Source: CAYNYM01 sp964644375
Lineage (GTDB): Bacteria; Desulfobacterota; DSM-4660; Desulfatiglandales; HGW-15
Direction: 5' to 3'
Length of the DNA stretch: 7,049 bases
Assembly: GCA_964644375.1 (NCBI GenBank)
Contig: CAZXWJ010000227.1
Span: 1 to 7,049 of the forward strand
The notes beneath the pieces are model-generated. The model saw nothing but the letters and a program-made list of their open reading frames with translations. It was not told the DNA's origin and made no database searches. The first letter of the stretch is position 1. Every line of letters begins with the position of its first letter. A program made the position numbers and the translations under genes. Of this stretch, positions 1 through 5,066 are shown piece after piece.

Positions 1-404
1 ATCTCGAAGATATCCGGCATGACACCCAGCTTGGCGCCGGTTCCGACCAGGACCAAACCCTTCAAATTTGGGGAAGGGTTCAATGCCAATTCCTGTACAA
101 TGGCGCCTCCCATGGAATGACCGGCGAGGACAAGGGACGTATCCGGGACAACCTGTTTTACGGCCTTTCGAACCCATTCGGCATAGGCCGGGATCTCCTC
201 TTCGCCGGAACCGCTGGAGCCCCCGTGGCCCGGGAGGTCCATAAGGTAGACCGGATACTTTCCCTTAAAGAAATCGGCCTGAAGAGCCCATGTGGAGGCA
301 TCTCCCCCGGCCCCGTGGACAAAAAGAAGGGCCGGGGTCTTTTCCGTCCCTTGAATTTCCGGCTCAACAATGTGAATATCCGTTCCGTCTATATCAATCA
401 GCAT
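1..404 (-). CDS. Alpha/beta hydrolase, N-terminal part (3' end off the window)
   Basis: This is a serine hydrolase of the alpha/beta fold, cytoplasmic as far as can be seen because there is no signal peptide. The first 134 residues are present and the gene continues past the left edge. Seen in the sequence: an oxyanion-hole loop HGAGG at residues 30-34, the strand and loop DLPGHGGS at 56-63, and the nucleophile elbow GHSMGG at 95-100 with Ser97 as the likely nucleophile. The catalytic Asp and His would lie in the missing C-terminal part. The start is the ATG at 404-402, preceded by AAGGG 7 nt upstream; an ATG 8 bases further upstream is in another frame and stops quickly. It follows the FAD oxidoreductase gene by 68 bp and is probably co-transcribed with it. 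The substrate cannot be told; esterases, lipases, C-C hydrolases and haloperoxidase-like proteins share these motifs. Confidence 0.9.
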   Translation of the reverse strand, partial: MLIDIDGTDIHIVEPEIQGTEKTPALLFVHGAGGDASTWALQADFFKGKYPVYLMDLPGHGGSSGSGEEEIPAYAEWVRKAVKQVVPDTSLVLAGHSMGGAIVQELALNPSPNLKGLVLVGTGAKLGVMPDIFE

Positions 405-472
405 CTTTCATCCCTTATTCATGAAATTCATCAGGGGGGTAAAGATGAACCCTCAGGCCGGCGCCCAGCACC

Positions 473-1648
473 TTACGCCGCCAATATCTCATCCTTGATT
501 TGGGAGACATCCCGCTTCTCGGACATCATCCCGGTCACCTTCTGGAAGCCCTTGGTGTCCCCCAACATAATACACCCGATGATTCGATTATCGTCAATTA
601 CAATTTTTTTGTAGACCTTTTCGTCCCGCACGACCTGCGATTCGAATTTGCCGTCCGCATCGATATCGCCAGCAGAGGCCAGATCGATTCCCACGACCTT
701 GAGGGAGTTGGCCATGGTGGTGCCGTCATATGAAGCGGCTCCTCCTGCCATATTGATGCCTGCAATCCTGCCCTGTTCCATGGCTGCAGGCCAGATGCCG
801 TAAGGAAATCCCCTGAATTCCGCCACGTCTCCTGCGGCATAGACATCAGGCCTGTTGGTCCGAAGGTGTTCATCCACCTTGATCCCTTTGTCTTTCTCGA
901 CACCCAGTGCCTCGGCCAGTTCGAGATTCGGACGCACACCCGCGGAGATGATGACCATCCCTGCCGACAGGGTCTCGCCTCCTTCGAGACGAACGCCGGT
1001 GACCTGATCCTCACCCGTGATCTCCTCCGTCTTCGTTCCGAGCCGGAAGGAGAACCCCATGTCTTCCATGATGGTCTGGAGCCTCTTGGCCCCATCCACA
1101 TCCAACTGCCGGGGCAGAAGTCTGGGGAAAAACTCCACGACCGTGATCTTCTTGTCGAGTTTCCGAAGGGCATTCCCGGCTTCCAGACCCAGAAGCCCGC
1201 CGCCGATGAGGATTACATCTTTTAGACCCCTGGCCCGGGTTACGATATCCCGTGCATTCTGAATGGAGCGAAGGGCGAAAACCCCCGGCTTGTCGGCCCC
1301 CTTGATAGGGGGGATGAAGGAATGACTGCCAGCGGCCACGAGAACGACATCATAGGAGTACTCCTGGTTATCCCCTGTAAGCAGCACTTTTTTCTCAGGG
1401 TCTGCCCCGGTAACGGGCGTCCCCAGTTTCAGATCGATGCGATTATCCCCATACCACTGCTTTTTTTTGGCGACAAGGGCTTCTTCCTGTATGTCTCCGG
1501 AGATAAATTCGTTCAGCCTGATCCGGTAGTAGAAGGGAAGGACTTCATCAGTGACGATGGTTATCTGTCCCTCCGGGTCGTTTTTTCTGATGTTTTCAGC
1601 GGCCGTTGTTCCAGCGACACCGTTTCCAATAATGAGATACTTTTTCAT
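473..1648 (-). CDS. FAD/NAD(P)-dependent oxidoreductase, rubredoxin-reductase/NirB-N-terminal-like
   Basis: This 391-residue cytoplasmic flavoprotein should take electrons from NAD(P)H onto FAD and pass them to a separate carrier. Seen: the FAD dinucleotide motif GNGVAG at residues 8-13, PFYYRIRLNEFISG at 38-51, AAGSHS at 105-110, the NAD-binding motif GGGLLGLE at 149-156 followed by an acidic residue at the end of the next strand (Glu172, which usually favours NADH over NADPH), and the second FAD motif YAAGDVAE at 270-277. A C-terminal domain of about 70 residues follows, as in NADH:rubredoxin oxidoreductases and the N-terminal half of NirB. The redox cysteine of NADH oxidases and CoA-disulfide reductases, and the CxxC of dithiol reductases, are absent, which points to electron transfer to a protein partner. 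The start at 1648 is chosen because a strong GGAGG lies 8 nt upstream and the FAD motif then sits at the very N-terminus; an in-frame ATG at 1708 would add 20 unlikely residues. The electron acceptor is unknown and no rubredoxin or ferredoxin gene is in view. Confidence 0.92.
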   Translation of the reverse strand: MKKYLIIGNGVAGTTAAENIRKNDPEGQITIVTDEVLPFYYRIRLNEFISGDIQEEALVAKKKQWYGDNRIDLKLGTPVTGADPEKKVLLTGDNQEYSYDVVLVAAGSHSFIPPIKGADKPGVFALRSIQNARDIVTRARGLKDVILIGGGLLGLEAGNALRKLDKKITVVEFFPRLLPRQLDVDGAKRLQTIMEDMGFSFRLGTKTEEITGEDQVTGVRLEGGETLSAGMVIISAGVRPNLELAEALGVEKDKGIKVDEHLRTNRPDVYAAGDVAEFRGFPYGIWPAAMEQGRIAGINMAGGAASYDGTTMANSLKVVGIDLASAGDIDADGKFESQVVRDEKVYKKIVIDDNRIIGCIMLGDTKGFQKVTGMMSEKRDVSQIKDEILAA

Positions 1649-1656
1649 CCTAATGC

Positions 1657-1661
1657 CCTCC
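1657..1661 (-). promoter_or_regulatory. Ribosome binding site deciding the start of the FAD oxidoreductase
   Basis: The minus strand reads GGAGG here, 8 nt before the ATG at 1648-1646. This supports the shorter 391-residue protein over the longer reading that begins at 1708, which lacks a comparable site and would place 20 residues ahead of the N-terminal FAD motif. Confidence 0.8.
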
Positions 1662-1720
1662 GTTTTCCGGGATTGGTGTTTTCGTACGATTTTACCCCCA
1701 TGCTGCAAAAATCCGCATAG

Positions 1721-1786
1721 AGCAATCAGCTATCAGCATTCAGCTCCATGAACTGTTTTTTTAGTGGTTCTTGCTGATCGCTGACC
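1721..1786. repeat. Inverted pair of short heptad-repeat clusters (GCTGATN type)
   Basis: On the minus strand the left part reads as tandem 7-mers GCTGAAT, GCTGATA, GCTGATT (plus strand about 1724-1744). About 35 bp away (1772-1784) lies a two-unit cluster in the opposite orientation. The arms 1726-1738 and 1772-1784 match as an inverted repeat at 12 of 13 positions and could form a hairpin with a 33-nt loop. Inside the loop GAAC and GTTC can also pair. Because the arms are built from 7-bp units, the hairpin can form in more than one register. The long loop and lack of a following T-run argue against a simple terminator. It may belong to a dispersed intergenic repeat family, but only one copy is visible here. 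Confidence 0.6.
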
Positions 1787-1861
1787 GCCCGAATCCGAAA
1801 AGAGTCCTTTCTGGATGAGAAAGAGCCATGACCCGGGACCTTCATCATTTTAAAAGTCTAA

Positions 1862-1893
1862 CCGCAAACATTTTTTCAATGTTTCCTGTGCGG
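1862..1893 (-). terminator. Weak hairpin overlapping the stop codon of the glycosyltransferase gene
   Basis: On the minus strand AAACATT and AATGTTT form a 7-bp stem around a short A-rich loop, and outside it CCGC pairs with GCGG, leaving a 5-nt bulge on one side. The structure contains the last codons and the TGA stop of the glycosyltransferase fusion, and is followed by TTAGACTTTT. The stem is AT-rich and the T-tract is interrupted, so it would be a poor intrinsic terminator and may be chance. Confidence 0.3.
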
Positions 1894-3195
1894 TCTGCGG
1901 TAAAGGGGCTCCAGCCTGCCGGGTGAGAAACCTACAAGACAGCCCGCAAGAATCATCTGATTGATGATAGTCGTTCTGGCCACACCGAAACGATCCCAGC
2001 GCCTGGCGGAGGTGACGGCTTCGGCAGGAGCGATGCCGATCCTTCCTCGCCCGGCCAACCGTTTTACAAGAAGAAGATCTTCAGCGATCGCCGTTTCGGG
2101 AAAACCGCCAATGCTCTCAAAGAGTGCCCTTCGAATAAAGAGCGCCTGGTCGCCATAGGGGAGATGAAAATAACGGGCACGAATGTTCGTCAGAAATGCC
2201 ACGAGCCTCATCAGACAGCCCTGCCTATCGGCCCTGAAGCGAAAGGCCCCGACAACGATCCTGGGGTCCATGAGCGTCTCGAAGACATGCCCCACATACC
2301 CTCGCGGCAGACAAGTATCGGCATGCAGAAAGAGGAGGACCTCTCCCCGGGCCAGCGCCGCCCCTCGATTTTGCTGAAGGGCCCGCCCTCGGCTACTCCG
2401 CTCAACCCGTGCCCCGGCCCGGGCCGCTCCGGCCATGGTATCGTCCCGGCTCCCCCCATCCACAACAATCACCTCGGCATCCACGTCCCGAGCGCTCTGA
2501 ACGGTCTTTTCAATGCCTGAAGACTCATCGAGCGCGGGGATGATCACCGAAAGATACGGCCCGGTCACACCCAAATCAGACCAATTGGCATGGAGGTCTT
2601 CAACCCTATCCACATCGGTCATGGGATCGAGTTGATAGACGCTGAGCCCTTCAGTCCCGGCGGCTGCAAGGGTTTGCGAAAGGACATCTTCGGTGCCCCA
2701 TCGAATTTTGCGAAAAAGGTCGACGGGGTGCTTGAGCCCCAGGAGCCAGTAGCCACCATCCGTGCTCGGACCCAGCACGAGCCCCCGGTCTTCAAGGGCA
2801 CGGAGGGCCTCTTCCAAATGACGGGCCTTCACCCCAGGGATGTCCGTTCCCAAAAGCACGACACGCTGGCATCCCGCCTCAAAGGCCCCGAGAAATGCGG
2901 CATACATCCGATCCCCCAGATCCCCCGGAACTTGATGAGAGTAAAGGAGTTTCTTCCCAAGCCATCGCTTCACCCCGGCCCTTGTCCCACCCTCCTGACA
3001 AAACTCGATTTCGACACCGGAACAAAGTCCCAGGGGTTTCAAGGCATTTAAGATTTTCTCCGTGAGCCTCCGCTGCAATTCGGCTGCGCCGGCCGGTCCC
3101 AGCCCCGGAATGAGGCGTGTTTTCGTTTTCCCGGGCACCGGATATCGTCCAAACAGGATAATTCGGTCCTTTCCCTCGCTCCGCTTACTCACCAT
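1876..3195 (-). CDS. Two-domain glycosyltransferase: TIGR04282-like (DUF2064) fused to TIGR04283-like GT2
   Basis: This 439-residue protein joins two nucleotide-sugar enzymes that are often separate neighbouring genes. Residues about 10-205 are a DUF2064/TIGR04282-type GT-A domain: RYPVPGKTKTRL at 17-28, GDLGDRM at 91-97, LLGTDIPG at 114-121 (Asp118) and LGPSTDGGYW at 141-150 (Asp146). Residues about 214-435 are a family-2 glycosyltransferase of the TIGR04283 type: SVIIPALDE at 216-224, VIVVDGGSRDDT at 242-253, RGRALQQN at 269-276, the metal-binding HADT at 291-294, PYGDQALF at 346-353, AEDLLL at 371-376 and SARRWDRFG at 396-404. Both domains look intact. There is no signal peptide; the hydrophobic stretch at about 409-423 might give weak membrane contact. 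NCBI names both families after arsenosugar biosynthesis because of gene context, but no arsM or radical-SAM arsS is visible here, so the product is unknown. The ATG start has only a weak site (AAAGGG, about 12 nt upstream); a GTG directly after it is an alternative. Confidence 0.92.
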   Translation of the reverse strand: MVSKRSEGKDRIILFGRYPVPGKTKTRLIPGLGPAGAAELQRRLTEKILNALKPLGLCSGVEIEFCQEGGTRAGVKRWLGKKLLYSHQVPGDLGDRMYAAFLGAFEAGCQRVVLLGTDIPGVKARHLEEALRALEDRGLVLGPSTDGGYWLLGLKHPVDLFRKIRWGTEDVLSQTLAAAGTEGLSVYQLDPMTDVDRVEDLHANWSDLGVTGPYLSVIIPALDESSGIEKTVQSARDVDAEVIVVDGGSRDDTMAGAARAGARVERSSRGRALQQNRGAALARGEVLLFLHADTCLPRGYVGHVFETLMDPRIVVGAFRFRADRQGCLMRLVAFLTNIRARYFHLPYGDQALFIRRALFESIGGFPETAIAEDLLLVKRLAGRGRIGIAPAEAVTSARRWDRFGVARTTIINQMILAGCLVGFSPGRLEPLYRRPHRKH

Positions 3196-3277
3196 GCCTA
3201 TTGAAAGCCCTTTCTAAAAATCCTATAGATGTTACGTTACGGGTCAGTGGAGGACATCCGATTTCACGATCAACGAC

Positions 3278-3910
3278 CTAATCAAAGGTGACCACAATCT
3301 CATCAAAGGTCTTTCTCCACTTGGGCGGATGAAGTGTTTTGCTTTGGTCGAAGTAGCCCACGGCCAGTAAAAGCGGAATCCAGAAATTGTCGGGAACGTT
3401 GAAGGCCCTTCTCACCCCGTCATGATCAAAGCCGTCCATGGGATGGGTATCCAGGCCCAGGTGTTTGGCCGCGAACATCAGCCCCATGGCAAAAAAACCC
3501 GTGTTCTTGCAGGCGAAGGCCTGCTGCTTTTCCGAATTCGCGCCGTAGAGGCCCTGACAGGCATTCAGGAACCATTCGTGCCGGTCTTCCGCCATGCTTC
3601 CCGAACGAACCATCTCCTCAAAGTTCTTCTCCACGAAAGGGTGTCCGGCCTTCCAGGCGTCCCGATCCGCAAGAACGATAAAGACCAGGGGGGCCTCGCT
3701 GACCTTGGGTTGATCCCAGGCCAGTTGCCTCAACTTTAACTTCTCCTCCTGATCCTTGAGGATCACCAGGTACCAGGGCTGAAGATTAAAGCTGGAGGGC
3801 ACCCTGGCCGCCATTTCGATCATTTCTTTTGCCAGTTGATCCGGGACCGGCTTTTCCGGATCAAAAAAGTTGACCGCCCGCCGTTGATCGATGACATTCT
3901 TGAAGTCCAT
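3278..3910 (-). CDS. Nitroreductase-family flavoprotein
   Basis: This 210-residue protein is of normal length for the FMN-dependent nitroreductase family, whose members use NAD(P)H to reduce nitro groups, quinones, flavins or enones in the cytoplasm. Seen: the N-terminal phosphate-binding RRAVNFF at 10-16, PSSFNLQPW at 38-46 (the conserved PSxxNxQPW FMN motif), and the C-terminal block PMDGFDHDGVRRAFNVPD at about 157-174 followed by the hydrophobic strand IPLLLAVGYFD at 178-188, typical of the family. The start is well supported by AAAGGAG 7 nt upstream. It lies 45 bp after glucokinase and 82 bp before the glycosyltransferase fusion, so it is probably in the same transcript. The physiological substrate cannot be inferred; nitroreductase names are often nominal, and a general redox or stress role is as likely. 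Confidence 0.92.
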   Translation of the reverse strand: MDFKNVIDQRRAVNFFDPEKPVPDQLAKEMIEMAARVPSSFNLQPWYLVILKDQEEKLKLRQLAWDQPKVSEAPLVFIVLADRDAWKAGHPFVEKNFEEMVRSGSMAEDRHEWFLNACQGLYGANSEKQQAFACKNTGFFAMGLMFAAKHLGLDTHPMDGFDHDGVRRAFNVPDNFWIPLLLAVGYFDQSKTLHPPKWRKTFDEIVVTFD

Positions 3911-3917
3911 GAAGGTT

Positions 3918-3924
3918 CTCCTTT
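3918..3924 (-). promoter_or_regulatory. Strong ribosome binding site of the nitroreductase gene
   Basis: The minus strand reads AAAGGAG, 7 nt before the ATG at 3910-3908. It is the best Shine-Dalgarno match in the window and fixes the start. It also suggests that this distal gene is translated independently of glucokinase. Confidence 0.75.
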
Positions 3925-3955
3925 CTGTATCAAAAGGTTTATTTTTTTCACAACT

Positions 3956-5044
3956 TCAATAATGATGACTTCTCTTCTGACTCTCTTTCCTGCATCCGGT
4001 CGCCAGATCCAAAGCACACCGTGCCGCCCCCAAAAGGGCCGCCCTGTCATTCAGGATGACGCGAACGGGAATTTTCTTCATGAAATCGCTGAATCTGCCC
4101 TTGTCTGTAAAGGCCTTCATAAAAGAGCCCTGTTTCAAGACCGGCAGGATCTTCGGGGGAATCCCCCCGCCCAGATAGACCCCACCCGTGGCCATTCCGG
4201 TCAGTGCCACGTTCCCGCAAACGGCCCCGAGGATTGAAGTGAACATCTTCAGCGATGCCGCACACAGGCGATTGCGGCCCTTCAGGGCCGTTTCCGAGAT
4301 GACCCTGGCCGGGTCTCTTTCTTCAAGCAATTTGGAGAGCCACGGAGGCTCCTTGTATCTTCCCGACTCCCTGAGCCAGGAATAAACATTTACGAGTCCC
4401 GGTCCAGACAGGACTCTCTCTATACTCACATGGCCGAACCTCTTATGAAGATATCGCCATAACGCGTTTTCATCCTCATTGGCAGGGGCGAACTCGACAT
4501 GCCCCCCCTCCGAGGGCACGGGGAGTAATCGAGCGCCGTCATAAATGAGCAGTGCCTGGCCCAGTCCCGTTCCGGGGGCTATGAGGGCAAGATTGCCGCG
4601 CTTTTCGGCCCGGGTCTCGTTCAGGGTGACGAGATCACGGCCCTTGAGGAGAGGAACGGCCTGAGCCGTAGCGGTCAAATCATTGATGAGACGCAAATCC
4701 GGCCATTTAAAACGTCTTTTCAAGCGCGGCTCAGAGACATGCCAGGGCAGATTGGTGGTCCTGCTCTCCCCTCTCATGACCGGACCCGCAATGCCAAAAC
4801 AGGCGGACAGGACAGGAGCAGGGTGCACTTCAAGAAATCCGGCAATGAGACTCTCAAGATCCGGGGTTCCACGGCTTGAATAGGTTTCACATTTTTTTAA
4901 GAGAGGGCGCCCGGTTCCCTCGATATAGAGACCCAGGTTGGTTTTGGTACCCCCGATATCCCCGGCCAAAACCATGCCCTTTTTTATGGTTTTGGTATTC
5001 ATACCGGCACTTTTCCTATAATGATCGTTTTCAAATGGAGACAT
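3956..5044 (-). CDS. glk: Glucokinase (E. coli Glk type, PF02685)
   Basis: This enzyme phosphorylates glucose with ATP to glucose 6-phosphate in the cytoplasm. Numbering from the first ATG (362 residues): the phosphate-binding DIGGTKTNLGL is at 29-39, FGIAGPV at 83-89, NLPWHV at 98-103, NDLTA at 121-125 with the likely catalytic base Asp122, PGTGLGQA at 157-164, EGGH at 179-182 with the glucose-contacting Glu and His, ERVLSGPGL at 209-217, and VYLGGGIPP at 289-297. This pattern fits the Glk family rather than ROK kinases, which carry a zinc-binding CxCGxxGC motif not seen here. The start is uncertain: the ATG at 5044 has GAGGG 7 nt upstream and lies 22 bp after the preceding gene, but the ATG at 5002 (348 residues) gives an N-terminus closer to the family norm, with only AGGA 11 nt upstream. 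It directly follows the Tal-Pgi gene, so kinase and isomerase, consecutive steps, are made together. Confidence 0.94.
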   Translation of the reverse strand: MSPFENDHYRKSAGMNTKTIKKGMVLAGDIGGTKTNLGLYIEGTGRPLLKKCETYSSRGTPDLESLIAGFLEVHPAPVLSACFGIAGPVMRGESRTTNLPWHVSEPRLKRRFKWPDLRLINDLTATAQAVPLLKGRDLVTLNETRAEKRGNLALIAPGTGLGQALLIYDGARLLPVPSEGGHVEFAPANEDENALWRYLHKRFGHVSIERVLSGPGLVNVYSWLRESGRYKEPPWLSKLLEERDPARVISETALKGRNRLCAASLKMFTSILGAVCGNVALTGMATGGVYLGGGIPPKILPVLKQGSFMKAFTDKGRFSDFMKKIPVRVILNDRAALLGAARCALDLATGCRKESQKRSHHY

Positions 5045-5051
5045 GCCGAGG

Positions 5052-5056
5052 CCCTC
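5052..5056 (-). promoter_or_regulatory. Likely ribosome binding site for the upstream glucokinase start
   Basis: The minus strand reads GAGGG, 7 nt before the ATG at 5044-5042, inside the short gap after the Tal-Pgi stop. It is the main argument for the longer glucokinase; the match is moderate and homology could still favour the ATG at 5002. Confidence 0.5.
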
Positions 5057-5066
5057 ATCACGACCT

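Larger units (their letters stand above)
1649..1875. other. Intergenic spacer, 227 bp, probable boundary between transcription units
   Basis: This is the longest non-coding stretch in the window. Beyond the repeat cluster and the end-of-gene hairpin listed separately, it contains a perfect 6-bp inverted repeat with a 5-nt loop at 1807-1823 (CTTTCT, GGATG, AGAAAG). On the minus strand a short T-rich stretch (CTCTTTTC) follows it, so it could be a weak terminator. A promoter for the FAD oxidoreductase is expected between the repeats and 1648. I see a TAAAAT element on the minus strand near 1690 but no good -35 box at the right distance, so I do not call one. Open frames on the plus strand here are short and unconvincing. 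Confidence 0.5.

Noticed and set aside
405..472. Possible terminator between the FAD oxidoreductase and the hydrolase
   Set aside because: Only a 4-bp GGGT/ACCC pairing and small palindromes are visible, with no T-run, which fits read-through within an operon better.
117..614. A 165-codon plus-strand open frame spanning the hydrolase start and the end of the FAD oxidoreductase
   Set aside because: It crosses two real minus-strand genes and the short gap between them. The hydrolase with HGAGG and GHSMGG on the other strand explains the region.
1649..1708. N-terminal extension of the FAD oxidoreductase to an ATG at 1708
   Set aside because: The extra 20 residues are basic and unlike the family, and a strong GGAGG stands in front of the internal ATG at 1648.
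1684..1720. TAAAAT on the minus strand as a -10 box for the FAD oxidoreductase operon
   Set aside because: No sequence close to TTGACA lies 16-18 bp upstream, so a sigma-70 promoter call would rest on one AT-rich hexamer.
2590..3051. A 153-codon plus-strand open frame opposite the glycosyltransferase fusion
   Set aside because: It lies wholly within a well-supported minus-strand gene, its translation resembles no family I recognise, and its composition looks like the reverse reading of GC-rich codons.
3196..3277. Possible promoter (CTGACC and TATAGG) or short palindrome GAAAGGGCTTTC before the glycosyltransferase gene
   Set aside because: The two hexamers are poor matches with a 14-bp spacing, and the palindrome is short with almost no loop. 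Nothing here exceeds chance.
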